A DNA stretch of 64,000 bases from an uncultured Microbulbifer sp. (GTDB lineage: Bacteria; Pseudomonadota; Gammaproteobacteria; Pseudomonadales; Cellvibrionaceae). Each line of letters opens with the position of its first letter. Within the stretch, counting starts at the first letter, position 1. The stretch covers positions 124,001 to 188,000 of the forward strand of contig NZ_CANNGQ010000005.1 in assembly GCF_947504145.1 (NCBI RefSeq). Direction: 5' to 3'. A program made the position numbers and the translations under genes. Below, in pieces: positions 37,360 to 47,786 of the stretch. A model generated the notes under the pieces. The model was not told where the DNA came from, did no database searches, and was given only the letters and a program-made list of their open reading frames with translations.

Positions 37360-38451
37360 TTAGACGTTGAAGCGGAAGTGAACCACGTCCCCGTCGACAA
37401 CCACGTAGTCTTTGCCTTCCAGGCGCCACTTGCCGGCTTCTTTGGCACCGGCCTCGCCGTTGTTGGCGATAAAGTCGTCGTAGCTCACCACTTCGGCACG
37501 GATGAAGCCTTTCTCGAAATCCGTGTGGATCTTGCCTGCCGCCTGGGGTGCGGTAGCGCCCTGGGGGATGGTCCAGGCGCGCACTTCTTTTACGCCGGCG
37601 GTGAAATAGGTGTGCAGGCTCAGCAGGTTGTAGCCGGCGCGGATTACTCGGTTTAGGCCCGGCTCTTCCATGCCCAGCTCTTCCAGGAACTCGGCCTTTT
37701 CATCGTCGTCCAGCTCGGCGATTTCTGATTCCAGCTTGTTGCAGATCGGCACCAGCACGGCATTTTCTTCGGCGGCGATGGCGGCTACTGCGTCCAGGTG
37801 CGGATTGTTCTCGAAGCCGTCTTCGTCCACGTTGGCGATGTACATGGTGGGCTTGACGGTGAGCAGGCTCAGCTCGTGCAGGCCGTCGAGCTCGTCGTCG
37901 CTGAGGCCGAAGGAGCGCAGGGGTTTGGCTTCATCCAGGTGCGGCTGAATTTTTTCCAGCAGCGCCTTCATCTTGATCGCGTGCTTGTCCTGGCCTTTGG
38001 CGGCGCGGGTGTAACGCAAAAGCGCTTTTTCTACCGTATCCAGGTCTGCCAGGGCCAGTTCGGTGTTGATCACTTCGATATCGGCGACCGGGTCAATCTG
38101 GTTGGCGACGTGAATCACGTTCTCATTTTCAAAGCAGCGCACCACGTGGGCAATGGCGTCGGTCTCGCGGATATTCGCGAGAAACTTGTTGCCCAGGCCT
38201 TCACCCTTGGAGGCGCCGGCGACCAGGCCGGCGATATCGGTGAACTCCATGGTGGTGGGGATTACTTTCTGCGGCTTGACGATCGCGGTGAGTTTGTCGA
38301 GGCGCGGATCCGGTACCGGTACGATACCGGCATTCGGCTCGATGGTGCAGAAGGGGAAGTTCTCTGCGTCGATACCCGCTTTGGTAAGGGCATTGAACAG
38401 AGTGGATTTGCCTACGTTGGGCAGGCCGACGATGCCGCAAGTAAAACCCAT
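37360..38451 (-). CDS. ychF: Redox-regulated ATPase YchF (OLA1 family)
   Basis: A 363-residue Obg-related P-loop protein that hydrolyses ATP rather than GTP and associates with ribosomes and redox stress. The P-loop GLPNVGKS is at 9-16, the switch region [15 protein letters not shown] follows, and a C-terminal TGS domain ends in [13 protein letters not shown]. Length is normal. It follows pth by 84 bases in the order rplY-pth-ychF, conserved in Pseudomonas. Confidence 0.95.
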   Translation of the reverse strand: MGFTCGIVGLPNVGKSTLFNALTKAGIDAENFPFCTIEPNAGIVPVPDPRLDKLTAIVKPQKVIPTTMEFTDIAGLVAGASKGEGLGNKFLANIRETDAIAHVVRCFENENVIHVANQIDPVADIEVINTELALADLDTVEKALLRYTRAAKGQDKHAIKMKALLEKIQPHLDEAKPLRSFGLSDDELDGLHELSLLTVKPTMYIANVDEDGFENNPHLDAVAAIAAEENAVLVPICNKLESEIAELDDDEKAEFLEELGMEEPGLNRVIRAGYNLLSLHTYFTAGVKEVRAWTIPQGATAPQAAGKIHTDFEKGFIRAEVVSYDDFIANNGEAGAKEAGKWRLEGKDYVVVDGDVVHFRFNV

Positions 38452-38535
38452 GGTGTGAATCCTGTTGTGAATTTTGTAGTGCGTTGGGACAAAGGCGCCG
38501 GGGTAGGGCGGCCGCTGTCTACTTACAATCTGGTG

Positions 38536-39135
38536 TTACTGGGATTTGGTGTGCAGTGCTTTCATGGCCCCGTTCCAGTCGCCGCTGGCGGCGGTGGGGA
38601 GTGCATCTACCGCGCGGTCGATGGCTTCGGCGAGCTGATCCTGCTCGGCTCGTGGGGCGCGCTGCAAAACATAATTGACCACGTCGCGGGCGTTGCCCGG
38701 GTGGCCGACGCCGAGGCGCAGGCGCATGAAGTCGCGGTTGTTTCCCAGTGCCGCGATAATATCGCGCAGGCCATTGTGCCCACCGTGGCCACCGCCGCCT
38801 TTCAGGCGTGCAGTGCCGCAGGGCAGGTCCAGCTCATCGTGAGCGACCAGGATAGCCTCGACGGGAATTTTGAAGAAGTTCGCCAGTGGGCCCACTGCCT
38901 GGCCACTGCGATTCATATAGGTGGTGGGAATCAGCAGGCGGATATCCTGCCCGCCGATTCGTACCCGGCCAGAAAGGCCGTGGTACTTGCTGTCTGGCGC
39001 GAGCTGGGCGCCGTGAATACGGGCCAGCTCGGAGACAAAGTCGGCTCCGGCGTTATGGCGCGTCCGGTCGTATTCGGGGCCTGGGTTACCCAGGCCCACA
39101 ATCAACTGGATGGGCGTGTCCGGAGCCTTGCTCAA
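38536..39135 (-). CDS. pth: Peptidyl-tRNA hydrolase
   Basis: Releases tRNA from peptidyl-tRNA that has dropped off ribosomes. A 199-residue protein with catalytic H27 in RHNAGADF, N17 in GLGNPG, N75 in TYMNRSG and D100 in VAHDELDLP. All four conserved active-site residues are present. It starts 40 bases after rplY, a conserved pairing. Confidence 0.95.
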   Translation of the reverse strand: MSKAPDTPIQLIVGLGNPGPEYDRTRHNAGADFVSELARIHGAQLAPDSKYHGLSGRVRIGGQDIRLLIPTTYMNRSGQAVGPLANFFKIPVEAILVAHDELDLPCGTARLKGGGGHGGHNGLRDIIAALGNNRDFMRLRLGVGHPGNARDVVNYVLQRAPRAEQDQLAEAIDRAVDALPTAASGDWNGAMKALHTKSQ

Positions 39136-39175
39136 GGTACTTTTCCTATATCAGGAGACCTGAACGAGAGTCAGC

Positions 39176-39808
39176 TTACTCTTCGCCGGACTCTTCGCCT
39201 TCGCCTTCTTCTGCGTCAGCTTCAACAGCGCCGCGCGGCTTGTGCACAGAGGCAACAACCAGATCGTGGTCTTCGCCGTGCGCCAGATCTACAGACTCAA
39301 CGCCTTCCGGCAGTTTGATGTCGGAGATGTGAACGGTGCCGTCCAGTTCCAGGTCCGCCAGGTCCACTTCGATGTACTCAGGCAGCTTGGAGGCCGGTGC
39401 GTTGATGTCCAGCTCGTTCAGGGTGTGAGAAACGATACCGCCAGCCTTAACGCCTTTGCAGGTTTCTTCGTTCAGGAAGTGCAGAGGCACTTTCACGTGA
39501 ACTTTGGTGTTGGCGGAAACGCGCTGGAAGTCAGCGTGCAGCAGGATAGGCTTGGCCGGGTGACGCTGCAGGTCGCGCAGGATCACGGTCTCGGATTTGC
39601 CATCTACGTCCAGGGTCAGGACGGAGGAGTAAACGGCTTCGTTTTCCAGTGCCTTGAACATATCTTTCTGCAGCAGGGCAATGGATTGCGGCTCAACTTC
39701 GCCACCGTAGATGATGGCTGGAACTTTCGCTTCCAGGCGACGTAGGCGGCGGCTCGCACCTTTCCCTTCGTCGCTACGGACGCTGGCATTCAATTTCAAA
39801 TCAGACAT
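39176..39808 (-). CDS. rplY: 50S ribosomal protein L25/Ctc
   Basis: Binds 5S rRNA. The 210-residue length marks the long TL5/CTC form: an N-terminal L25 domain to about residue 95 (starting LNASVRSDEGKGASRRLRR) and a C-terminal beta domain. The tail is acidic (DAEEGEGEESGEE). E. coli has only the short 94-residue form, while Pseudomonas has the long one, in line with the shared gene order. Confidence 0.94.
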   Translation of the reverse strand: MSDLKLNASVRSDEGKGASRRLRRLEAKVPAIIYGGEVEPQSIALLQKDMFKALENEAVYSSVLTLDVDGKSETVILRDLQRHPAKPILLHADFQRVSANTKVHVKVPLHFLNEETCKGVKAGGIVSHTLNELDINAPASKLPEYIEVDLADLELDGTVHISDIKLPEGVESVDLAHGEDHDLVVASVHKPRGAVEADAEEGEGEESGEE

Positions 39809-39898
39809 GGGATAAACCTCAGGTTGTCTGTCCAGAAGGACCTGCGACCGGAACCTTCTGGCGTTGCTATAAAAGGGGCGAAATCTATTGAAACGCCC

Positions 39899-39926
39899 AA
39901 TAGTAAACGCCCGGCGGTGCCGGGCG
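39899..39926 (-). terminator. Candidate terminator after prs
   Basis: An 8-bp stem CGCCCGGC/GCCGGGCG with loop GGT is followed on the minus strand by TTTACTATT. The U-tract is interrupted, so termination may be partial. It lies between prs and rplY. Confidence 0.45.
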
Positions 39927-40006
39927 GGCGCGTATTCTAAGGGGAAGTGCGGGGGAATGCCAGCGGATTTGTAAGGGTCCGCTGGGCAGGATCCTACCGG
40001 GAGGGC

Positions 40007-40948
40007 TTATCGGAACATTGCCGACAGTGACTCTTCGTTGCTGATGCGGCGCATGGATTCGGCGAGCATGGCGGAAAGGGTCAGCTGGCGAATCTTTGGT
40101 GCCTTCTGCATCTTGTCGCCCAGCGGGATGGAGTCTGTGACCACAAGTTCATCCATTACCGAGTTGTTCAGGTTTTCGATCGCCTTGCCGGACAGTACCG
40201 GGTGGGTACAGTAGGCTACGACTTTCTTGGCGCCGTGCTCTTTCAGGGCCATGGCCGCGTTGCACAGGGTGCCGGCGGTATCCACCATGTCGTCCACCAG
40301 CAGGCAGGTGCGGTCGCTGACTTCACCGATAATGTTCATCACTTCCGCGACATTCGCGGCGGGGCGGCGTTTATCGATGATCGCCAGGTCACACTCCAGG
40401 CTCTTGGCTACGGCGCGGGCGCGCACTACACCACCGATATCTGGGGAGACTACCACCAGATCTTTGTAATTCTGGCGCTCGATATCGTCCAGCAGTACGG
40501 AGGAGCCGTACACGTTATCTACCGGTACGTCGAAGAAGCCCTGAATCTGTTCTGCGTGCAGGTCGACGGTCAGTACCCGGTCGATTCCCACGCTTACCAT
40601 CATGTCCGCCACAACCTTGGCGGAAATCGGTACACGCTGGGAGCGGACCCGGCGATCCTGGCGGGCGTAGCCGAAGTAGGGGACTACCGCGGTGATGCGG
40701 CCTGCAGAGGCGCGACGCAAGGCGTCTACCAGCAGGATCAGCTCCATGATGTTGCGGTTGGTGGGCTGGCAGGTGGACTGCACCACGAATACATCGCGGC
40801 CGCGCACGTTGTCGGTGATTTCCACCGCGATCTCGCCGTCGGAGAAACGCTTAACATCCGCCTCCCCGAGGGGTATCGCCATATGCTCAACAATCTTTTG
40901 TGCCAGTTCCGGGTTTGCGTTGCCGGTGAAGACCATTAAGTCAGCCAC
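40007..40948 (-). CDS. prs: Ribose-phosphate pyrophosphokinase
   Basis: Makes PRPP for nucleotide, histidine and NAD synthesis. The protein has 313 residues, the normal class I length. The catalytic loop [11 protein letters not shown] is at about 96-106 and the PRPP-binding motif [10 protein letters not shown] near 217-226. It starts [11 protein letters not shown], closely like other gammaproteobacterial Prs. It lies downstream of ispE and tRNA-Gln, as in Pseudomonas. Confidence 0.96.
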   Translation of the reverse strand: MADLMVFTGNANPELAQKIVEHMAIPLGEADVKRFSDGEIAVEITDNVRGRDVFVVQSTCQPTNRNIMELILLVDALRRASAGRITAVVPYFGYARQDRRVRSQRVPISAKVVADMMVSVGIDRVLTVDLHAEQIQGFFDVPVDNVYGSSVLLDDIERQNYKDLVVVSPDIGGVVRARAVAKSLECDLAIIDKRRPAANVAEVMNIIGEVSDRTCLLVDDMVDTAGTLCNAAMALKEHGAKKVVAYCTHPVLSGKAIENLNNSVMDELVVTDSIPLGDKMQKAPKIRQLTLSAMLAESMRRISNEESLSAMFR

Positions 40949-41276
40949 TGCGAGTACCTTTTTCGTTGGGAGTAGATGATAGTAGTGAATTTCAGCTGAA
41001 TTGCGGAGCGCGAACTGCTTGCAGAGTAGTGTGATGCCGTTTCATTGGGCGACCATTGGTGCAAGTGTCAGGTTGTGGCGAGGCTGCCAGTTTGTCCGGC
41101 AGGGCCGGAGGCTCCGTGTGCGTCCGCTTGAGGAGCGGGCGCCTAAATAAGGAAATGGCTGGGGTGGAAGGATTAGCTTCGCCTGCGGCTCGCTGGTCTC
41201 CGCTGGCTGCGCCAGCTCCGGCTCGAACCTGTCAGAGTGCGCTGCTTTCGCCGAACTCACTGCCATTCTGAAAATA
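40949..41276. other. Spacer between tRNA-Gln and prs
   Basis: 328 bases with no gene. It contains a broken tRNA-Gln-like remnant (41155-41230) with a 49-base insertion and otherwise only the prs leader. No strong promoter for prs was recognised. Confidence 0.55.
41155..41230 (-). pseudogene. tRNA-Gln remnant interrupted by a 49-base insertion
   Basis: Bases 41155-41174 repeat exactly the 20 bases at 41276-41295, the 3' end of the intact tRNA-Gln. The match breaks in the T-loop, between GGAAGGATT and CGAACCT. A 49-base GC-rich insert (41175-41223) with a perfect GCTGGC-TGC-GCCAGC hairpin at 41202-41216 sits there, and CGAACCT resumes at 41224. Beyond this the similarity to tRNA is lost. Confidence 0.6.
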
Positions 41277-41351
41277 TGGCTGGGGTGGAAGGATTCGAAC
41301 CTTCGCATGACGGGATCAAAACCCGCTGCCTTACCGCTTGGCTACACCCCA
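41277..41351 (-). tRNA. tRNA-Gln (anticodon TTG), copy 2
   Basis: A 75-base minus-strand tRNA identical to the copy at 35999, with encoded CCA. It lies 21 bases after ispE and before prs, the conserved position of tRNA-Gln in Pseudomonas. It is probably released from the ispE-prs transcript. Confidence 0.97.
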
Positions 41352-41372
41352 GCAATGCTGCAGCTAATCAAT

Positions 41373-42281
41373 TTAGACTGTTGCTGCAAATTTCGCGAGC
41401 TGCCGATGAGCGGGGGATTCATCCACCCCCTGGGCAACAAAACCGTTCCACCCTGCAGGCCGCTCGGAGAACACTTTTTGTGCTGCCGATTCAGACGGGA
41501 ATCCAGCGAAAACACAGGCGCCGGTTCCTGTCAGCAGGGCCTGGCTGTGCTGCGAAAGCCATTCTCTGGCGCCGCGCACCTCCGGGTAGAGGTTCTCAAC
41601 CAGCGACTGGAAATCGTTACCGGCATATTCATTGAGCCAGTGTGTGTTCAGCCGCCTGTCGCGAAGGGCCGCTAATGTAATTGCGGCAGAATCTCTTGTC
41701 AAACGTGGATCGGAAAAAAGCGCCGCAGTGCTTACGTGGCAGTCGGGGGTAAGCACCAGATACCAGCGCGGCTCGATGGAGACGGCGGTCAGTCGCTCGC
41801 CAACGCCTTCGGCAAACGCGGAGTGACCGCGCACGAATACCGGAACATCGGCACCCAACTGCCGCCCCAGTTCGGCGAGGGCGTCGAGGTCGAGGTCGCA
41901 TTGCCACAGGTGGTTCAGGCCGAGAAGTGCGGTTGCCGCGTCGCTGCTGCCGCCACCGATACCGCCGCCAGCAGGGAGGATTTTGTCGACGGCAATATCG
42001 GCGCCGAGGTCGGTGCGGCCACTGGTTTGCCGAAGCAATTGCGCGGCGCGATAAATCAAGTTCTGCTCCGGGGGCACGTCTACTCCGGGGCAATACAGAT
42101 GGATATTGCTGTCTGTGGTGGCACTAAAATGGAGCCTGTCGCCAAAATCCAACAGCTGAAATACCGTCTGCAATTCGTGGTAGTCATCGTCGCGGCGACC
42201 GAGAATGCGCAGCATCAGGTTGAGTTTGGCGGGTGCGGTAAGGGTGAGGCCGGTTGTTGTAGCGGGGCAGGAAGGGTTCAT
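41373..42281 (-). CDS. ispE: 4-diphosphocytidyl-2-C-methyl-D-erythritol kinase
   Basis: A GHMP kinase of the MEP isoprenoid pathway. From the ATG at 42281 it has 302 residues. APAKLNLMLRI at about 16-26 carries the catalytic lysine. The ATP loop PAGGGIGGGSSDAA lies near 105. A longer in-frame start at 42329 would add a 16-residue tail not usual for the family. It follows lolB, with a 102-base gap. Confidence 0.94.
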   Translation of the reverse strand: MNPSCPATTTGLTLTAPAKLNLMLRILGRRDDDYHELQTVFQLLDFGDRLHFSATTDSNIHLYCPGVDVPPEQNLIYRAAQLLRQTSGRTDLGADIAVDKILPAGGGIGGGSSDAATALLGLNHLWQCDLDLDALAELGRQLGADVPVFVRGHSAFAEGVGERLTAVSIEPRWYLVLTPDCHVSTAALFSDPRLTRDSAAITLAALRDRRLNTHWLNEYAGNDFQSLVENLYPEVRGAREWLSQHSQALLTGTGACVFAGFPSESAAQKVFSERPAGWNGFVAQGVDESPAHRQLAKFAATV

Positions 42282-42383
42282 TAAGATGTGGCGCGTTGAA
42301 ATACTGGCGGCCAGTTTAACAGCCGCCAAGTTTTTTAGGGGAGAGCCCGGAGGGAGCCGGGTGATCCGCGGTTCCCGCGTGTT

Positions 42384-43058
42384 CTACCTGGGGCTCCACT
42401 CTTTGATCACCACAGTAACGCTGACCGGGCCCGCGGCATTGGTGGTGGCGGCCTTGATCCGGCTGGGGAGCTGGAAGGCGCCCACCGACTGGTAGTCGCT
42501 AAAATTCAGCTGCCAGCCGGATTGTTGCAGGCTCTGCAGTAGTCCCCGGGAATCTTTCTGTTGCCCGGCGACCGCGCCGGGGGCCGCCAGACCGCGTACC
42601 CAGTAAAACATTTCTGAAACCGGCAGTGGCCAGCCCATGATTTGCTCGGTCAGTTGCGCGGGGTCGGAAGCCAGTACCGCCGGATCACTCCCTTTCTGCA
42701 GGCTGACACCGCTGGGGGATCCGCTGATGGTAGTGGCGCCGGCGCCAAGTGGGCCACTCAGGTGTATACGGTAATTGGCATTTGCCTGTTGCCAGATGAG
42801 ATTGGCACTGCCGTTTTCTTTAGGCGAGCGTACACCCAGTTTGCCTTTTGCTTCCCAGCGCTGCATGGCAGCCGCTGACTGGGGTTGCGTGGGCTGTTGC
42901 GCCGGTGGCTGCTGCGGCTGCGGTTTCTGCGCGCTGCACGCCGCCAGCGTCAGCAGCAGTACTGCGCCCAGCAGCTTGAAGGCGCGACCGACACCCGGCG
43001 AAACCTGGGTAGCAGTGTGGGTGGTGGTCAGAGAGAGAGCTTCAGCTTTCCGTAACAT
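42384..43058 (-). CDS. lolB: Outer-membrane lipoprotein receptor LolB
   Basis: Accepts lipoproteins from LolA and inserts them into the outer membrane. From the ATG at 43058 it has 224 residues, including a signal ending LTLAAC with lipidated C41. A Gln/Pro-rich linker precedes the LolB fold, which starts near RWEAKGKLGVRSP. The start overlaps the end of the upstream TPR gene by 17 bases, indicating translational coupling. The order lbcA-lolB-ispE is as in Pseudomonas. Confidence 0.9.
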   Translation of the reverse strand: MLRKAEALSLTTTHTATQVSPGVGRAFKLLGAVLLLTLAACSAQKPQPQQPPAQQPTQPQSAAAMQRWEAKGKLGVRSPKENGSANLIWQQANANYRIHLSGPLGAGATTISGSPSGVSLQKGSDPAVLASDPAQLTEQIMGWPLPVSEMFYWVRGLAAPGAVAGQQKDSRGLLQSLQQSGWQLNFSDYQSVGAFQLPSRIKAATTNAAGPVSVTVVIKEWSPR

Positions 43059-45006
43059 GCTGTTCCAGTCTTTGTTGGTCCTGCAGCCGCTGCATGGCTT
43101 CCGGGATAAGTTTACTTTCCGGGTTGGTTTGCAATCCCTGCTCCCACACCTGCATGGCCTGCTGGCGTTCGCCGAGTGCCCACAGGGCTTCGCCCAGGTG
43201 CGCGGCAATTTCATGATCTTTCATCAGCTCGTGGGCTTTTTGCAGATACTTCACCGCTTCGGCGTGGTTGCCGAGCCGGTGGTGCGCCCAGCCCATACTG
43301 TCGATGATGGCGGGATCGTCCGGGCTCAGTTCCAGCGCCTTGCTGATCAGTACCAGTGCCTCGTCGAGGCGGTCGTCATAGGAGAGCAGTTTGTAACCCA
43401 ATGTGTTCAGAAGGTTCGCATTATCCGGATCGCGGGACAACAACTTGCGCAAACCCAGTTCAAAATTCTCCACATCGCCCAGCTGTTCGCTGGTCATGGC
43501 GTAGGCGTAGATAAGTCGGTTGCTGCCGTCGTTGGTTTTCAGTGCACCGGCTAACAGTGTTTGGGCATCTTTCAGGTGGCCGTGCTTGGTCAGCAGTTCG
43601 GTCTGCAGCAGGTAGAACTGCTCATGTTGCCCCGGGTGCCGCTGGCGGAGTTCCTCGAACCACTCCTGCGCTTCTTCGGTATTGTCGTTGGCGGCGAGCA
43701 GGCTGGTGCCGCGGGTTATTGCCTGCACGTAATCGCTGCCAGGGCGCACCATACGGTAGTGGGTGACGGCGGTTTCGATGTCGTCACTCTGCTCGGCAAT
43801 GGCGGCGAGATAGAAGTGTGCGGCAGATTCGTGTTCTTCCAGTTCCAGTAGTCTCTCCAGGAGCGGCTTGGCGTTGTCCAGTTGATCGGTTTCGTATTGG
43901 ATCAACGCCAGAGACAGAATCAGGTTGGCATCGTTGGGGCGCTGCTTCACCAGTTCCACAAACTGGTGTTGGGCCAGGTCGAGATCTTCGCGAATCAACA
44001 GCCGCGCGTATTGAAGACGCAGGCGGCTCTCTTTCGGATAGAGTTCAACGAGGTTTTCCAGCAGCCGGCGGGCTTCTTTAGTGCGCCCCATATCGATCAG
44101 AACGTGTGATTCCAGCAGCGGGGCGTCGAGCAGTGTTGGGTCCCGTTCCTGTACCCGGCGTGTAAGATTCAGGGCCTCCTGCGATCGATTGTTGGCGCGC
44201 AGGATCATCGCCAGGGCGAGGGAAACTTCGTTGTTGCGCGGGTGTTTTTGCGACAGGCGCTCGAACTCTGGCAATACTTTTGCCGCCAGTTCATCGTTAT
44301 CCACCGCGGTGGCGGCCACCGATTGCAGCGGCGCATCGCCGCCGAGATCCAGGGCCAGCTCGGCATGGCGCATGGCGTCGTCCAGTTCACCGGCGAGGGT
44401 GAGTTCCGCGGTAGCCGCCAGTTGTGCATCCGGGTTTTCCGGTTCCAGTTCCACCCACAGCAGGGCGGAGCGCAGCGCCGCGCGGCGCGCATTCAGAAAG
44501 CGCGCGATGCGCGTGGCGCGGGCGGCAATACCGGCGTCTTTGGTGCGCTCGGCCTGAAAGTAATAGTTGGCCAGGGCCAGGTCGTATTGCTCACGGTTGC
44601 CGGCCACTTCCGCCACCAGCAGGGTGTAGAAGGTCTCGATGGGGAAGGACTTGGCGGTGTTTTCTGCTGCCGGGTCCGGTGCGCCATCCGTTTTGCTGGC
44701 GTCGTCTGTATCGGGCTCCGCCACTGCCGCCTGCTCGTCCGCGTTGGTATCACCGGCGGGTATCGCGGTGACTTCAGGGGAGACTTCCGGGGCCGGAGCG
44801 GTCGTGTCCATGTTTGCGGGTGCAGAGGTGTGGTCCACCTGGTGCGCCTGCTGGGCGCAGCCACACAGGATGGCCAGGGACACGGCCGTGGCCAGTAGTT
44901 TCCCCCGGTGGTGGCGGTCCGGTAGCGGTATCTGCGGGCCCGCACCGTTTCGGCTGCAATGGCGGGTGAACAGGGTGGCTAGCACTGGGGAAGAGAAAAG
45001 CTGCAT
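43042..45006 (-). CDS. lbcA: TPR outer-membrane lipoprotein, LbcA-like
   Basis: A 654-residue protein with a lipobox-like LCGC at residues 47-50, an acidic linker (about 55-115) and tetratricopeptide repeats to the end. Its place between hemA (divergent) and lolB is that of PA4667 (LbcA) in Pseudomonas aeruginosa. LbcA binds the protease CtpA and presents peptidoglycan hydrolases for degradation. That role is inferred from position and architecture. The 49 residues before the lipid cysteine are long, so the true start may be a later non-ATG codon. Confidence 0.8.
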   Translation of the reverse strand: MQLFSSPVLATLFTRHCSRNGAGPQIPLPDRHHRGKLLATAVSLAILCGCAQQAHQVDHTSAPANMDTTAPAPEVSPEVTAIPAGDTNADEQAAVAEPDTDDASKTDGAPDPAAENTAKSFPIETFYTLLVAEVAGNREQYDLALANYYFQAERTKDAGIAARATRIARFLNARRAALRSALLWVELEPENPDAQLAATAELTLAGELDDAMRHAELALDLGGDAPLQSVAATAVDNDELAAKVLPEFERLSQKHPRNNEVSLALAMILRANNRSQEALNLTRRVQERDPTLLDAPLLESHVLIDMGRTKEARRLLENLVELYPKESRLRLQYARLLIREDLDLAQHQFVELVKQRPNDANLILSLALIQYETDQLDNAKPLLERLLELEEHESAAHFYLAAIAEQSDDIETAVTHYRMVRPGSDYVQAITRGTSLLAANDNTEEAQEWFEELRQRHPGQHEQFYLLQTELLTKHGHLKDAQTLLAGALKTNDGSNRLIYAYAMTSEQLGDVENFELGLRKLLSRDPDNANLLNTLGYKLLSYDDRLDEALVLISKALELSPDDPAIIDSMGWAHHRLGNHAEAVKYLQKAHELMKDHEIAAHLGEALWALGERQQAMQVWEQGLQTNPESKLIPEAMQRLQDQQRLEQHVTES

Positions 45007-45391
45007 ATAAACGTGTCCGTACGTTCGCGCCGAGCACTGCTCAGCGGCCGGTGGCGGGGCTGAGCTTTGGCGCTGCGCTCACTGCATCGGGCAGTAAGGG
45101 CGGGCCAATCCGTGTGGTGAGGCGTCTGTTGGCGTATTTTTCCGGGTTATCGCCGTATAATTCTAGCTGTGAATGGAGTCTCTGGTGGTGGCGGGCCGGC
45201 TCCTGCGGCAAAGTCAGCACCTATTTAAACGGTCGCAGAAATGGCGGTGTAGTCTGGGCTATCACGGAGATAGCGTGATAGCGCTTGCACGGCGTGCGGC
45301 TGCCCCGGACAATGTGCGACCTTTTTACCGACAGAAGTACCGATTTTCGGGACGGGTGCAGTGAGGCGCCCGGACGAGACGATGAGAGCCT
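45007..45391. other. Divergent promoter region of lbcA and hemA
   Basis: 385 bases between two divergent housekeeping genes. A TATAAT at 45157 could start a hemA transcript with a leader of over 200 bases. Small reading frames on the plus strand show no recognisable protein. Confidence 0.5.
45157..45162 (+). promoter_or_regulatory. Candidate -10 element of hemA
   Basis: A perfect TATAAT without a clear -35. Its context (CGTATAAT followed by a CT-rich stretch) resembles the elements before nadA and tusA in this window. The start codon is 229 bases downstream. Confidence 0.4.
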
Positions 45392-46696
45392 ATGCCGATC
45401 CTAGCTCTGGGAATCAATCACGATAGTGCACCGGTTGCTGTGCGCGAGCGGGTCGCGTTCGCGCCCGAAGTGATGCCCAGTGCACTGGCCGACGCCCGCG
45501 CAGTACTGGATTGCCCGGAGCTGGCGATTCTCTCCACCTGTAACCGCACCGAGATCTACGGTGAGGTGACTCCTGAGTCTGTACTGGCGTGGATCTCCCA
45601 GTACCACGACGTGCCCATGGAGCAGCTGAGCAGCTGCTACTACCAGTTCACCGACGAGACCGCAGTGCGCCATATCATGCGGGTGGCCTGTGGGCTCGAC
45701 TCCATGGTGCTCGGTGAGCCCCAGATTCTCGGTCAGATGAAGTCCGCCTACGCGGTGGCGCGGGAGTCTGGCAGCGTCGGGTCTACGCTGCACAATGTGT
45801 TCCAGCAGGTGTTTTCGGTGGCCAAGAAAGTGCGCACCGAGACCGCCATTGGCGAAAACCCGGTATCCGTGGCCTTCGCCGCGGTATCTCTGGCATCGCG
45901 CATTTTCACCGATCTGGGCCAGCAGACGGCGCTGTTGATCGGTGCCGGCGAGACCATCGAACTGGTGGCCCGGCATCTGCTGGATAAAGGCGTGAAGAAA
46001 CTGATCGTTGCCAATCGCACCCTGCAGCGTGCGCAGTCGCTGGCGGAAGAGTTTGGCGCTGAGGCGATCCTGCTGGCGGATATCCCCGACTACCTGCCCC
46101 GCGCGGATATTGTCATCAGCTCCACCGCCAGCCAGCTGCCGATCCTCGGCAAGGGCGCGGTGGAAACCGCGCTCAAGCAGCGCCGCCACAGTCCCATGTT
46201 TATGGTGGATATCGCCGTGCCGCGGGATATCGAGCCGCAGGTGGGCAAGCTCGACGATGTCTACCTCTATACCGTGGACGACTTGCGCGGGGTCATCGAC
46301 GAAGGGAAGCGCTTGCGGGAGAAGGCCGCTGAAGCGGCAGATCTGATCGTGGATGCTGCCGCGCAGGATTTTATGCGCGAGCACCGCAGCCTGCGCGCGG
46401 TGGATTCCATTCGCAGTTATCGCCAGCAGGCCCAGGGCATCAGTAAAGACGAACTGGAAAAGACCCTGATCCAGTTGCGCACCGGCGGTGATCCGGAGCA
46501 ATTGCTGGAGCAGCTGGCGCGCTCACTTACCAACAAATTGATTCACGCCCCCACCGTAGCCCTGCGCCAGGCCACCGCCGATGGCGATATGGAACGGCTG
46601 CGCATCGCGCGGGAAATCATAGGCCTGACAGCGGAAGACAGTAGCCAGGCATCCGATGTATCGGCCTCAGCGCCGGAGAAAAAGAACCTCAAATAA
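45392..46696 (+). CDS. hemA: Glutamyl-tRNA reductase
   Basis: Reduces glutamyl-tRNA to glutamate-1-semialdehyde, the first committed step of tetrapyrrole synthesis. The protein has 434 residues. The catalytic cysteine is C50 in STCNRTEIY. The NADPH-binding Rossmann segment ([13 protein letters not shown]) is near 190, and a C-terminal dimerisation helix region follows. Its stop overlaps the prfA start by one base, so the two are translationally coupled, as in many gammaproteobacteria. Confidence 0.96.
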   Translation: MPILALGINHDSAPVAVRERVAFAPEVMPSALADARAVLDCPELAILSTCNRTEIYGEVTPESVLAWISQYHDVPMEQLSSCYYQFTDETAVRHIMRVACGLDSMVLGEPQILGQMKSAYAVARESGSVGSTLHNVFQQVFSVAKKVRTETAIGENPVSVAFAAVSLASRIFTDLGQQTALLIGAGETIELVARHLLDKGVKKLIVANRTLQRAQSLAEEFGAEAILLADIPDYLPRADIVISSTASQLPILGKGAVETALKQRRHSPMFMVDIAVPRDIEPQVGKLDDVYLYTVDDLRGVIDEGKRLREKAAEAADLIVDAAAQDFMREHRSLRAVDSIRSYRQQAQGISKDELEKTLIQLRTGGDPEQLLEQLARSLTNKLIHAPTVALRQATADGDMERLRIAREIIGLTAEDSSQASDVSASAPEKKNLK

Positions 46697-47781
46697 TGAA
46701 AGCTTCTGTACAACAGAAACTCGACAACCTGGTGGAGCGTCACGAGGAAGTTTCCGCGTTGCTCGGCGATGCGGAAATCATCAGCGACCAGGACAAATTC
46801 CGTGATCTCTCGCGGGAGTATTCCGAGCTGGAAGAAGTGGTGCAGTGCTACAGCCGCTACAAAACCCTGCACGAGGATATGGCCGCGGCGCGTGAAATGC
46901 TCGACGAGAGCGATGAAGAAATGCGCGAAATGGCCCAGGAAGAATTGCGCGAGGCAGAGGCACAATTGGAACCTCTGGAAAGCGAGCTGCAGACGCTACT
47001 CCTGCCCCGCGATCCCAACGACCGCAAAAACGTGTATCTCGAAATTCGCGCTGGTACCGGCGGCGACGAGGCGGCCATTTTTTCTGGTGACCTGTTCCGC
47101 ATGTATTCCCGCTACGCAGAAAAGCAGGGCTGGCGCATTGAGGTCATCAGCGAAAATCCCGGCGAACACGGTGGTTACAAGGAAATCATTACCCGGGTTG
47201 CCGGCGAAGACGTTTACGCAAAACTCAAATTTGAGTCCGGTGCCCACCGGGTGCAGCGGGTGCCGGAAACCGAATCCCAGGGGCGCATTCACACTTCTGC
47301 CTGTACCGTGGCGGTGATGCCGGAGCCCGACGAGCGCGATGCGATCGAAATCAACAAGGCGGACCTGCGCACGGATACCTACCGTGCTTCCGGCGCCGGT
47401 GGTCAGCACGTCAACAAAACCGACTCCGCGGTGCGCCTTACCCACATTCCCACGGGCATCGTGGTGGAGTGTCAGGACGAGCGCTCCCAGCACAAGAACC
47501 GGGCCAAGGCCATGGCGCTGCTGCAGGCCAAATTGAACAGCGCTCAAGAGTCCGCCGCCGCCCAGGAAATTTCCGATGCGCGCCGCAACCTGGTGGGCAG
47601 CGGCGATCGCTCCGAGCGTATCCGCACATACAATTTCCCGCAGGGACGGGTTACCGATCACCGTATCAGTCTCACCTTGTACAAGCTCGATGAAGTAATG
47701 CAGGGCGCGTTGGATGAAGTCATCGGCCCGCTGCGCACGGAATATCAGGCGGACCAGTTGGCGGCGTTGGGGCAGCACTGA
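46696..47781 (+). CDS. prfA: Peptide chain release factor 1
   Basis: Ends translation at UAA and UAG. The protein has 361 residues. The GGQ motif that triggers peptide release is at 235-237 in [10 protein letters not shown]. The codon-recognition tripeptide position reads PET at 190-192 (E. coli has PAT). prmC, which methylates the GGQ glutamine, follows after 5 bases, so substrate and modifying enzyme are made together. Confidence 0.97.
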   Translation: MKASVQQKLDNLVERHEEVSALLGDAEIISDQDKFRDLSREYSELEEVVQCYSRYKTLHEDMAAAREMLDESDEEMREMAQEELREAEAQLEPLESELQTLLLPRDPNDRKNVYLEIRAGTGGDEAAIFSGDLFRMYSRYAEKQGWRIEVISENPGEHGGYKEIITRVAGEDVYAKLKFESGAHRVQRVPETESQGRIHTSACTVAVMPEPDERDAIEINKADLRTDTYRASGAGGQHVNKTDSAVRLTHIPTGIVVECQDERSQHKNRAKAMALLQAKLNSAQESAAAQEISDARRNLVGSGDRSERIRTYNFPQGRVTDHRISLTLYKLDEVMQGALDEVIGPLRTEYQADQLAALGQH

Positions 47782-47786
47782 TATTT

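Noticed and set aside
45051..45364. Two small plus-strand frames before hemA as possible leader peptides
   Set aside because: No good ribosome site and no conserved-looking sequence. They can be explained by the GC-rich spacer.
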